Source: Rossellomorea vietnamensis NBRC 101237 (GTDB taxonomy: Bacteria; Bacillota; Bacilli; Bacillales; Bacillaceae_B). Taken from it: a stretch of 32,659 nt of DNA. Below, in pieces: positions 1 to 6,783 of the stretch. A program made the translations under genes and the position numbers. The stretch lies in the NCBI RefSeq assembly GCF_001591825.1, contig NZ_BCVQ01000044.1:1-32659 (forward strand). The letters run 5' to 3'. The notes under the pieces are model-generated. The model was not told the DNA's origin, did no database searches, and worked only from the letters and a program-made list of their open reading frames with translations. Each line of letters opens with the position of its first letter. Within the stretch, counting starts at the first letter, position 1.

Positions 1-33
1 AAAGGACCCGATACGATCGTATCGGGTCCTTTT
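1..33. terminator. Bidirectional intrinsic terminator
   Basis: Positions 1-16 and 17-32 form a perfect palindrome (AAAGGACCCGATACGA and its complement), followed on the plus strand by TTTTCTTT. It lies 8 bases beyond the photolyase stop codon, so it can end that minus-strand gene and also a plus-strand gene that must lie left of the window. Confidence 0.85.
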
Positions 34-40
34 CTTTGCA

Positions 41-1438
41 TTATTTTATTTCCTCGTAATGCGCCAATGCTCTCTTTCTGGCTGCTTTGTGATCAACGAC
101 TGGATATGGATAATCCGCTCCAAGGGTAAGGTTTGCCTTTTTCAGCACATCTTCGGGAGCGTCTGAGGGTTTGTGTATATATCGATTAGGGAGTTGACTT
201 AGTTCAGGGACCCACATCCGTATATATGTCCCTTCTTCATCAAACTTTTCACTTTGAAGGGTCGGATTAAAGATTCGGAAGTAAGGTGCTGCATCAAATC
301 CTGAGCCTGCCACCCACTGCCACCCCATTGAATTGTTGGCAATGTCTGCGTCAATCAGGGTATCAAGAAACCACTCTGCTCCCCTTTGCCATGGGATGAG
401 CAGGTGCTTCGTCAGGAAGGATGCCACAATCATTCGCACCCGGTTATGCATAAAACCGGTTGCCCACAATTCTCTCATCCCTGCGTCGACGATGGGATAA
501 CCGGTTTTGCCCATTGTCCATTTCTCCCAACCTTCTTCATCACTTTGCCAATGGAATTCGGCAAACTTCTCATTTAGTGGACGTGTCGGTGACTCGGGAT
601 AATGGAGGAGGACTGAATAGGAGAATTCCCTCCATATAAGCTGCTTAATAAATGGTTCAATCGGTTTATTCTCCATATCGAGGAGGGCATGATAGATTCT
701 CCTGACGGAAATGATCCCGAGAGCCAAATAAGGTGACAAGGTGGAATACAGTCCCTTGCCCGGGAAATCTCTTCCTTCTGAATAATCATCTAATCTTTTA
801 GTGAGGAATGAGTTCATTCTTTTGATTGCCGCTTCTTCACCAGGGTCCCATATGCTTTCCAGGATGTGATACCAGGGGATGGTCGGAAGGAGATCCAAAT
901 CGTTCAGGACCATCCCATCGTCTTGTAGCTGTGGAACCTCCATCCGTTTAAGAGCTGGAAGGGGTTTTGGGATTTCTTCTTTCCTGAGTGATCGGTAATA
1001 AGCTGAATACACCTTATATGGAGTACCGTCATCCTTTTTGATTTTCCAGGGGGGCAGAAGGAGGGTTCCCTCGAACGTCTTGACCTGGATTCCTTGGGAG
1101 GACAGGGCCTCGGCCATCGAACGATCCCTTTGGTATATGTCGGGGTCGTATGTCCGATTCCAGTAAACAGCCTTTGCGTTGGTGTTCTTCACCCATTTGG
1201 AAAGGACTTTTTCCACGTTCCCCTTATCCAGCCATAGTCTGCCGTTAATCGATTGAAGGGAATGTTGGTAGGCCTCGATATTCCGGTGCAGCCACCACTT
1301 CTTTGCTTCGCCTAGGTTGCTTTCCTCGTCTAGTATATATAGGGGGATCACATTCCCTTCCTGGCAAGCTGCATAGAGAGCGGGGTGATCATGAATCCGT
1401 AAGTCCTCTCTGATCAGAACGATGATGGGATCCTCCAC
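41..1438 (-). CDS. phrB: Class I deoxyribodipyrimidine photolyase
   Basis: Light-driven repair of UV-induced cyclobutane pyrimidine dimers in the cytoplasm, using FADH- plus an antenna cofactor. The 465-residue length is normal for class I enzymes. The N-terminal alpha/beta antenna domain opens with the family signature IREDLRIHDHPAL (about residues 9-21). The C-terminal FAD domain shows TGYPIVDAGMREL (about 311-323), then DADIANNSMGWQW and DAAPYFRIFNP (about 362-392), the flavin-binding and lesion-facing core. The start is GTG at 1438, chosen because AAAGGAGG lies 7-8 bases upstream. A sigma-A-like promoter sits at 1512-1540. A cryptochrome role is possible in principle, but the isolated bacterial context favours repair. 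Confidence 0.95.
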   Translation of the reverse strand: MEDPIIVLIREDLRIHDHPALYAACQEGNVIPLYILDEESNLGEAKKWWLHRNIEAYQHSLQSINGRLWLDKGNVEKVLSKWVKNTNAKAVYWNRTYDPDIYQRDRSMAEALSSQGIQVKTFEGTLLLPPWKIKKDDGTPYKVYSAYYRSLRKEEIPKPLPALKRMEVPQLQDDGMVLNDLDLLPTIPWYHILESIWDPGEEAAIKRMNSFLTKRLDDYSEGRDFPGKGLYSTLSPYLALGIISVRRIYHALLDMENKPIEPFIKQLIWREFSYSVLLHYPESPTRPLNEKFAEFHWQSDEEGWEKWTMGKTGYPIVDAGMRELWATGFMHNRVRMIVASFLTKHLLIPWQRGAEWFLDTLIDADIANNSMGWQWVAGSGFDAAPYFRIFNPTLQSEKFDEEGTYIRMWVPELSQLPNRYIHKPSDAPEDVLKKANLTLGADYPYPVVDHKAARKRALAHYEEIK

Positions 1439-1491
1439 CTTGATTCCTCCTTTAAAATGATGCTATCTTCAGCGCATGGTTACAAAAATGA

Positions 1492-1519
1492 TTACATGCA
1501 TTCTAAGTAGAAGTATAAT
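1492..1519 (+). promoter_or_regulatory. Candidate promoter of the XRE regulator
   Basis: TATAAT at 1514-1519 is a consensus -10; the best -35 at 16-base spacing is the weak TTACAT (1492-1497). It shares bases 1514-1517 with the photolyase -10, so polymerase could not occupy both at once. The call rests mainly on the -10. Confidence 0.4.
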
Positions 1520-1540
1520 GAATCATTGATTTGTATTCAA
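1512..1540 (-). promoter_or_regulatory. Sigma-A-like promoter of the photolyase gene
   Basis: Read on the minus strand: TTGAAT (1535-1540), a 17-base spacer, then TATACT (1512-1517). Transcription would start near 1505, leaving a leader of roughly 65 bases. The -10 overlaps the -10 of the opposing candidate promoter at 1492-1519. Confidence 0.65.
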
Positions 1541-1583
1541 AATTTAAGATGTTTGATTGGGATTGAAAACAGGTGTGAAATAG

Positions 1584-1597
1584 GTGTAATATTACAC
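1584..1597. promoter_or_regulatory. 14-bp palindrome, candidate operator of the XRE regulator
   Basis: GTGTAATATTACAC is a perfect dyad 25 bases before the regulator start codon. Similar half-sites flank it: GGTGTGAAA at 1572-1580 and again at 1611-1619. An HTH regulator binding its own leader is the simplest reading, but no binding is shown. Confidence 0.45.
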
Positions 1598-1621
1598 TAT
1601 AAACGATTAAGGTGTGAAACC

Positions 1622-2074
1622 ATGACAAAAGAAGAAATCATATTAATCATCTCTGATAAATTAAGGCTGGTACGGACAGAGGCGGGGTATACGCAGGATA
1701 AGATGGCTACTGTCATAGGGTTATCGAAAAAAACCCTCGTACAGATTGAAAAGGGTAGAGTGATGGCTAGCTGGACCGCAGCCGTCGCCATTTGTGCGTT
1801 ATTCAAGGATAGTGAAACGTTAACGACCAGTCTTGGTGGAGAACCCCTTGAGGTCATCGAGACCATCGCCCGGGAAGGCATTGATTACAGGAAGGAAAAA
1901 ACACTTGGTGGCAAGATTTGGTGGAAGGATATCAAAAAGACCGACGAATACATTCTTCAACAAAATCTGTTCAGCAAGCATTATCGAATACTCGATGCAG
2001 AGGACTACCGGATCTATAGCAGTTTCGATGAGAAAAGCAGCCATAAGCGATTGGATGAATTAACGAGTAATTAG
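1622..2074 (+). CDS. XRE-family helix-turn-helix transcriptional regulator
   Basis: A 150-residue protein with an N-terminal Cro/C1-type helix-turn-helix (about residues 10-65): KLRLVRTEAGYTQDKMA, then the recognition segment IGLSKKTLVQIEKGR. The remaining ~85 residues match no domain I recognise and contain several aromatic and charged residues. The ATG at 1622 is preferred over an upstream ATG at 1526 because AAGGTG precedes it and the extra 32 residues do not look like part of the HTH fold. The gene is monocistronic, ended by the strong hairpin at 2080-2129. The palindrome just upstream suggests autoregulation; the target genes are unknown, with the divergent photolyase a possible one. Confidence 0.8.
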   Translation: MTKEEIILIISDKLRLVRTEAGYTQDKMATVIGLSKKTLVQIEKGRVMASWTAAVAICALFKDSETLTTSLGGEPLEVIETIAREGIDYRKEKTLGGKIWWKDIKKTDEYILQQNLFSKHYRILDAEDYRIYSSFDEKSSHKRLDELTSN

Positions 2075-2079
2075 ATACA

Positions 2080-2129
2080 TAACAAAGAGGAGGGACGGAC
2101 CTTTTAAGGTCCGTCCCTCCTCTTTGTTA
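2080..2129. terminator. Very stable bidirectional terminator
   Basis: A 24-bp perfect stem (2080-2103 with 2106-2129) and a two-base loop separate the convergent XRE regulator and universal stress protein genes. The arms end in TAACAAAG/CTTTGTTA, giving U-rich tails of modest quality in both directions. Confidence 0.85.
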
Positions 2130-2135
2130 ATGATT

Positions 2136-2654
2136 TTACTTTACTACAAGGACACTGGATTCACAGTCTTGTGTGACTTTTTCGCTTACACTTCCCAGTA
2201 CCCATTTCTTCATGCCGGATTTGCCGCTGCTTCCAACGACAACCAGGTCGGCTTGTATTTCCTTGGCGTATTCACAAATGCGTTTCGCTTCAGAACCTGA
2301 CAGGTGAATGTAGTTGGCATCCACTCCATGAGGAGAAAGTTTTTCCCTCGCATTTACTAAATACGGGTGAGTGGAAGTAGGTGTCTGTATTTCATGCCTA
2401 TCTTCGTCACGGACCTTGTTGTCAGGGGAGACCGATAGATTCCCCATGTACTGGTTGTCAAAACCGGGAGACGTATCAGCGAGTGCATGAGTCGGTGTGA
2501 AGTTGTCACGAGGTTCATTCGCTGTCTTTTCGTCTGAAATATGAAGCACGGTCAGTTTAGAGTCTATAGAACTTTTCATTAATTTCGATACTTCGTCTAA
2601 AGCTTTTTTACTAGCATCTGTTTCATCGTAAGCTAATAGAATATGTCTATACAC
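2136..2654 (-). CDS. Universal stress protein (UspA family)
   Basis: A cytoplasmic nucleotide-binding stress protein of 172 residues. The N-terminus YRHILLAYDETDAS is the usual first strand with the Asp that contacts the nucleotide. Near the C-terminus, VVGSSGKSGMKKWVLGS fits the ATP-binding pattern G-x2-G-x9-G-S. A long polar insertion (about residues 45-105) between strand 2 and helix 2 makes it larger than the typical 140-150 residue protein. I choose the GTG at 2654 (MYRHIL) because GAGGTGAT lies 5-8 bases upstream; the alternative GTG at 2663 has no spaced ribosome site. A sigma-B-like promoter at 2687-2711 suggests general stress control. The client process is not predictable. Confidence 0.88.
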   Translation of the reverse strand: MYRHILLAYDETDASKKALDEVSKLMKSSIDSKLTVLHISDEKTANEPRDNFTPTHALADTSPGFDNQYMGNLSVSPDNKVRDEDRHEIQTPTSTHPYLVNAREKLSPHGVDANYIHLSGSEAKRICEYAKEIQADLVVVGSSGKSGMKKWVLGSVSEKVTQDCESSVLVVK

Positions 2655-2686
2655 GTTAATCACCTCAACATTGGGATATCTGTTGT

Positions 2687-2711
2687 TTACCCGTTTAAAG
2701 AATTTTTAATC
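2687..2711 (-). promoter_or_regulatory. Sigma-B-like promoter of the universal stress protein gene
   Basis: On the minus strand: GATTAA (2706-2711), 13 bases, GGGTAA (2687-2692). Each hexamer matches the sigma-B consensus GTTTAA/GGGTAT in five of six positions, with an accepted spacing. Confidence 0.6.
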
Positions 2712-2760
2712 TTCTTTGGCAGATTCCCGAGATGGAGTGTGGATTATTTGAAATAAAAAT

Positions 2761-2796
2761 AAGGAGCAGAATGGGGGGAGATCCATTCTGCTCCTT
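2761..2796 (-). terminator. Terminator of the 22-codon peptide unit
   Basis: A 14-bp perfect stem (2761-2774 with 2783-2796) with an 8-base loop. On the minus strand it is followed by ATTTTTATTT, a good release tract. Confidence 0.8.
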
Positions 2797-2857
2797 CGCT
2801 TTCAATAATATAACTCAAATAATTGCAAGAATAATGTTTGGCTGATAGGGGTTCCTC

Positions 2858-2926
2858 TTAAAGCATGCTGATGATCCAGCCAATAACAACAATTGCGCCA
2901 ATGACCATTAAGATCGTACGTACCAT
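2858..2926 (-). CDS. 22-residue hydrophobic membrane peptide
   Basis: A short ORF with clear expression signals: GAGGTGAT ends 5 bases before ATG (2924-2926), and TAA is at 2858-2860. The product starts MVRTILMVIGAIVV and ends WIISML: one basic residue, then a single predicted transmembrane helix spanning almost the whole peptide. A sigma-B-type promoter at 2990-3015 and a terminator at 2761-2796 make it a self-contained transcription unit next to a universal stress gene. I recognise no family. It could be a stress-induced single-span membrane peptide; a type I toxin seems less likely because no antisense RNA promoter is evident. Confidence 0.65.
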   Translation of the reverse strand: MVRTILMVIGAIVVIGWIISML

Positions 2927-2989
2927 GAAAATCACCTCGACTTATTGTATCGTGAAGAATGTTTTTGTATCTAACCGGTTAAAGGTAAG

Positions 2990-3015
2990 ATACCCCGTTA
3001 TCGACTGGTTAAAAC
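2990..3015 (-). promoter_or_regulatory. Sigma-B-like promoter of the 22-codon peptide
   Basis: On the minus strand: GTTTTA (3010-3015), 14 bases, GGGTAT (2990-2995, a perfect sigma-B -10). It overlaps the last codons of the sigma-54 activator gene. A partial hairpin follows (GTATCTTACC and GGTTAGATAC). Confidence 0.65.
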
Positions 3016-5058
3016 ATTCTCCCTCTGTTCGTTTAGCCAATTTACTCCTGCAGGTGTTATTTCAGTTCCGATTCTCCCTCTTTGGATGAAAACGAATCCT
3101 AAATCCTGTAATTCGCTCAATCTTGTCCTGATCTGTTGAACGGAGAGCGGGGTCGGACTTTGTTGGAGTGAAGAATGGATCTTTTCCCTGCTTGCCCTTT
3201 CTCCATTTTCAAAGAATCCCACTAATGCAGTCAGGATGTTGATATACTCCTGGGATTTAGACATGGTGATTTCCGCCGGAGAATAGGTACCGTTAGTTTG
3301 CTCTATCTCAGTGAAATTATGATCATTTCTCGGTAATTCTTGCAGAGTCAGCCTGTTGTGCCCAGCTACGGTCATCATATATAGGAGTGTATTTTTTAGT
3401 TCCCGGATATTTCCCTTCCACGGTGCTTTCTTCATGGCTTCCAAAACGGCACGGTCGATCGTGGTGATTTTACTATGTTCCATTCCGAGGAAGTGTTCGA
3501 TAAGAAGGGGGATATCTTCACTTCTTTCCCTGAGACTTGGAAGTTGTAAGGATAACACTTTTAATCGATGGTAGAGGTCTTCCCGGAACGTACCTTCAAT
3601 GATTAAGGCTTGAAGATCCTTGTTTGTAGCAGCGATGATCCTCACATCCACCGGGATATTTTTGTTTCCTCCAATCCTTCTGATTTCCATTTCCTGAAGC
3701 ACCCTTAGAAGTCTCGCCTGAAGCTTTAAGCTGATATCGCCTATTTCATCAAGGAACAGGGTGCCTCCATCGGCTTGTTCGAATAATCCTTTTTTGCCCC
3801 CCTTTTTAGCACCCGTAAAGGCGCCTTCCTCATAACCGAATAATTCACTTTCCAATAGGTCCTCCGGCAAGGCGCTGCAGTTAACAGCGAGGTATGGACT
3901 GTTCTTACGGGAAGAATCATTGTGCATGGCGCTGGAAAACAGCTCTTTCCCAGTCCCTGTCTCACCATAAATCAATATCGGCAGCTCGCTTTTTGCAAGT
4001 TTTTCTGCGATCAATTTAGTGTCTTTAATAAGAGGGCTGTTCCCTAATATGCTGTCGAATGTATACTTAGCGATATATCCCCTTCGCTGGAGCTCGCGTT
4101 TCCGCACTTTCTCCATTTCAATGGTCTCTTCCATATCCTTGAAAGTAGCCACAATGACACCTTCTGCCTCCAGACGGAAGCGATACACCATGACATTTTG
4201 CTGCCGGAGTGTGAAGTATTCCAGATCTTCATCCTGCTCTGAGGTCAGGAAACGATTGAGCTCGATGTTTTTGAACACCCTGCTCAATTTCTTCCCCTTA
4301 GCGTGAGCCGCGGTAATCCCGATCATTCTTTCGAGTACTTCATTGAAGACGGTGATTTCCCCATCCTCCTGAAAGGCGAGGATTCCGTCGTTCACTCCAT
4401 CGACCACTTTATTTAAAAATTTGTTTAATGTTTTGGCCCGACGGTTAATGGCACCGAGCTTCTGACTGAGCTCGATGATTTTCCTTGTATAACGGTCTGT
4501 AATATCAAAGGTCAATCTCTCTGATAATTGAAAGTGGTGGATGATTTTCATGATCGTATTCAAATCGATCAGTCTGACACCTATATCGATTTTTTGGGGG
4601 ATGGAAGAGGGGATGCTCGCCATCTCCCCTGGAGAAACGGCTATATCGATCTGTTTCGTATCCCCTCCTCCTGATGGGGAGTAGGGAATATAGTCCACGT
4701 GATCTATACCGAGACGCTTCAGGGTGGCGACGGCTTCTTGGGCCGTCTCGATGAAGTCATTCACATAAAGGATCTTCTTTCCCGGAGGTAATTCAAATAT
4801 GCGGTCTATGTATTCATAATTCACCGTACGGCGGGCTTTGATGATGGTGCAGGAATCGAAATCGATATATTCCTGTACTTCAGGCTCGATCAGAGAAGAT
4901 GAGTATACAATCAGTTCATGTGTGAAATAGGTTGGAATCCCCTCATCGCAGGCATAACTGGTAATATGGATCAGTTCGCCAAAAACGGACTGTAACTGTT
5001 CCTTCAGGGCTCTCTCTGTTTCCTTTGTACCGGCTAATAGAATTAATTCACGTTTCAT
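2998..5058 (-). CDS. Sigma-54-dependent transcriptional activator with PAS domain
   Basis: A 686-residue bacterial enhancer-binding protein. Residues 1 to about 190 form a sensory region resembling the PrpR-type N-terminal domain. A PAS-like segment follows (about 205-310, VVDGVNDGILAFQEDGEITVF), then the AAA+ domain: Walker A GETGTGKE (~364), the sigma-54 contact loop GAFTGA (~411) and Walker B GGTLFLDEIGD (~429-440). The C-terminus is not a Fis-type helix-turn-helix but ends in a winged-helix-like segment (LSVQQIRTRLSELQDLGFVFIQRGR). The ATG at 5058 has AAGGAGG ahead of it. The divergent YfcC-iadA operon carries a textbook -24/-12 promoter, so this protein very probably activates it, perhaps on sensing a dipeptide or its product. 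Confidence 0.9.
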   Translation of the reverse strand: MKRELILLAGTKETERALKEQLQSVFGELIHITSYACDEGIPTYFTHELIVYSSSLIEPEVQEYIDFDSCTIIKARRTVNYEYIDRIFELPPGKKILYVNDFIETAQEAVATLKRLGIDHVDYIPYSPSGGGDTKQIDIAVSPGEMASIPSSIPQKIDIGVRLIDLNTIMKIIHHFQLSERLTFDITDRYTRKIIELSQKLGAINRRAKTLNKFLNKVVDGVNDGILAFQEDGEITVFNEVLERMIGITAAHAKGKKLSRVFKNIELNRFLTSEQDEDLEYFTLRQQNVMVYRFRLEAEGVIVATFKDMEETIEMEKVRKRELQRRGYIAKYTFDSILGNSPLIKDTKLIAEKLAKSELPILIYGETGTGKELFSSAMHNDSSRKNSPYLAVNCSALPEDLLESELFGYEEGAFTGAKKGGKKGLFEQADGGTLFLDEIGDISLKLQARLLRVLQEMEIRRIGGNKNIPVDVRIIAATNKDLQALIIEGTFREDLYHRLKVLSLQLPSLRERSEDIPLLIEHFLGMEHSKITTIDRAVLEAMKKAPWKGNIRELKNTLLYMMTVAGHNRLTLQELPRNDHNFTEIEQTNGTYSPAEITMSKSQEYINILTALVGFFENGERASREKIHSSLQQSPTPLSVQQIRTRLSELQDLGFVFIQRGRIGTEITPAGVNWLNEQRENVLTSR

Positions 5059-5108
5059 TTGAATCCTCCTTATGGTTAATGAAAGGTTTTTGGTTATCTA
5101 TATTCTAA

Positions 5109-5135
5109 CCCATTTCAACCATTAATGGGATTGAA
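5109..5135. promoter_or_regulatory. Candidate enhancer site for the sigma-54 activator
   Basis: CCATTAATGG (5119-5128) is a perfect 10-bp palindrome, and CCCATT (5109-5114) pairs with AATGGG (5124-5129). It lies about 35-75 bases upstream of the -24 element, between the activator gene and its likely target. The distance is short for an enhancer, so it could also be an autoregulatory operator. Confidence 0.4.
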
Positions 5136-5160
5136 GTTTGTATTTTCAGATAATAAGGGG

Positions 5161-5178
5161 TTGGCATGGAACTTGCAT
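5161..5178 (+). promoter_or_regulatory. Sigma-54 (-24/-12) promoter of the YfcC-iadA operon
   Basis: TTGGCATGGAACTTGCAT contains the invariant GG (5163-5164) and GC (5175-5176) separated by exactly ten bases, matching consensus TGGCAC-N5-TTGCA with one change. Transcription should start near 5187, about 37 bases before the start codon. Confidence 0.88.
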
Positions 5179-5223
5179 ATAAGAAAATGAAGGTTATTAA
5201 TCTGTCAAACGGGGGGATAAAAA

Positions 5224-6726
5224 ATGGAGAAAGAACAAAAAGCTTGGAAGGTACCGCATACGTTTATCATTGTGTTTTTCGTCGTACTTGCGGCTGCCAT
5301 TTTAACCTATGTCATACCTAAGGGGCAATTTGCTACAGAAGAAATCACGTATATGCAGGATGGGGAAGAACAAACCAAAACAGTCCTGGATCCGGATTCG
5401 TTCAGTTATTTAAAAGATGAGGATGGAAACCTCATCAGGGAAGGAACAAGCCTTTTTGAACCTGGTGGTGGGATAGGTTTCCTGAATTATGTATTTGAAG
5501 GTCTTGTATCAGGGGATAAATGGGGCTCGGCCGTTGGGGTAGTGGCCTTTATCCTCATTATCGGGGGAGCCTTCGGAATCATCATGAAAACAAGGGCGAT
5601 CGAAGAAGGGATCCTCAAGGTAATCGATCGGACCAAAGGGAAGGAGTCCCTTATCATACCGATCATGTTCTTCTTATTTTCATTAGGTGGAGCCGTTTTT
5701 GGAATGGGGGAAGAGGCCATCGCCTTTGCTATGATCCTCGTTCCGATCATGATTGCCATTGGATATGATGCCATCACAGGGATTATGATCACGTATGTTG
5801 CCACTCAGATCGGGTTTGCCACATCGTGGATGAATCCATTCGGGGTAGCGATCGCTCAAGGGGTTTCCGGTGTACCGGTTCTATCAGGAGCCGGCTTCAG
5901 AATTGTCATGTGGATCGTCTTTACGCTGGTCGGAATCATTTACACTTGGAGATATGCCAATGCGATCAAGAAGGATCCTAAACGAAGCCTTTCTTACAAA
6001 ACGGATGAATATTTCAGGAAAGAAGGTAAAGTGGAAAACTTACATGCGAAGTTCACTTTGGGACATTCACTCGTCATCCTTACAGTAGTAGTGGGGATCG
6101 CCTGGATCATTTGGGGGGTAGTGGAACATGCCTATTATATTCCTGAGATTGCAAGCCAATTCTTTACCATTGGTTTAGTTGCAGGGATCATCGGGGTTCT
6201 GTTTAAATTAAATGGAATGAGTTGGGATGATGTAGCAAACGGCTTCATCGACGGAGCGAAAGATCTTCTGCCTGCAGCTTTAGTGGTCGGGATGGCGAAA
6301 GGGATCGTCATCATCCTTGGTGGAGACGCACCGGATGCACCCTCTGTATTGAACACGGTATTATATGGTGCAGGGCAGGTAGTCGGTGATTTCCCGGAAG
6401 CCATCTCCGCATGGTGTATGTATGTATTCCAATCTGTATTCAACTTCTTCGTGGTTTCCGGTTCCGGTCAAGCAGCGCTCACGATGCCATTGATGGCCCC
6501 GCTTTCCGATATCGCAGGCGTCACGCGCCAAGTATCGGTACTGGCTTTCCAACTGGGGGATGGATTAACGAATATCCTGGTTCCGACTTCTGCAGCCCTT
6601 ATGGGTACACTTGGGGCAGCGCGGGTCGATTGGGGTGTGTGGGCTAGGTTCATTTTAAAATTCATGCTTATTCTATTCGTCCTATCATCCATCTTTGTCA
6701 TTACAGCAACGCTCATTGGATTTTAA
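5224..6726 (+). CDS. YfcC-family (DcuC superfamily) membrane transporter
   Basis: A 500-residue polytopic membrane protein with about a dozen hydrophobic segments. The first helix (TFIIVFFVVLAAAILTYVIPKG) is followed by an extracellular-type polar loop, then the conserved repeat region with GGAVFGMGEEAIAFAM and, in the second half, VVSGSGQAALTMPLMAPL, typical of the YfcC/DcuC fold. Members are annotated as C4-dicarboxylate or peptide/amino-acid carriers; substrate is rarely proven. Co-transcription with an isoaspartyl dipeptidase 57 bases downstream, and the dedicated sigma-54 promoter, suggest uptake of isoaspartyl (or other small) dipeptides. The ATG at 5224 is preceded by a GGGGGG ribosome site. 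Confidence 0.88.
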   Translation: MEKEQKAWKVPHTFIIVFFVVLAAAILTYVIPKGQFATEEITYMQDGEEQTKTVLDPDSFSYLKDEDGNLIREGTSLFEPGGGIGFLNYVFEGLVSGDKWGSAVGVVAFILIIGGAFGIIMKTRAIEEGILKVIDRTKGKESLIIPIMFFLFSLGGAVFGMGEEAIAFAMILVPIMIAIGYDAITGIMITYVATQIGFATSWMNPFGVAIAQGVSGVPVLSGAGFRIVMWIVFTLVGIIYTWRYANAIKKDPKRSLSYKTDEYFRKEGKVENLHAKFTLGHSLVILTVVVGIAWIIWGVVEHAYYIPEIASQFFTIGLVAGIIGVLFKLNGMSWDDVANGFIDGAKDLLPAALVVGMAKGIVIILGGDAPDAPSVLNTVLYGAGQVVGDFPEAISAWCMYVFQSVFNFFVVSGSGQAALTMPLMAPLSDIAGVTRQVSVLAFQLGDGLTNILVPTSAALMGTLGAARVDWGVWARFILKFMLILFVLSSIFVITATLIGF

Positions 6727-6783
6727 TTAGCCATTCTTCCGGTCAGGCTCGATTATGAATAAATAGTGAAAGGAGCAACCATC

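Noticed and set aside
1526..1621. N-terminal extension of the XRE regulator
   Set aside because: The upstream ATG has no ribosome site, and the extension crosses the palindrome; ATG at 1622 has AAGGTG ahead.
2858..2926. Type I toxin-antitoxin reading of the 22-codon peptide
   Set aside because: No opposing promoter or antisense RNA overlapping its mRNA could be seen; the sigma-B promoter favours a stress peptide.
4019..4306. A 95-codon ORF antisense to the sigma-54 activator
   Set aside because: Lies wholly within the conserved coding region, Ser/Arg-rich shadow with no ribosome site.
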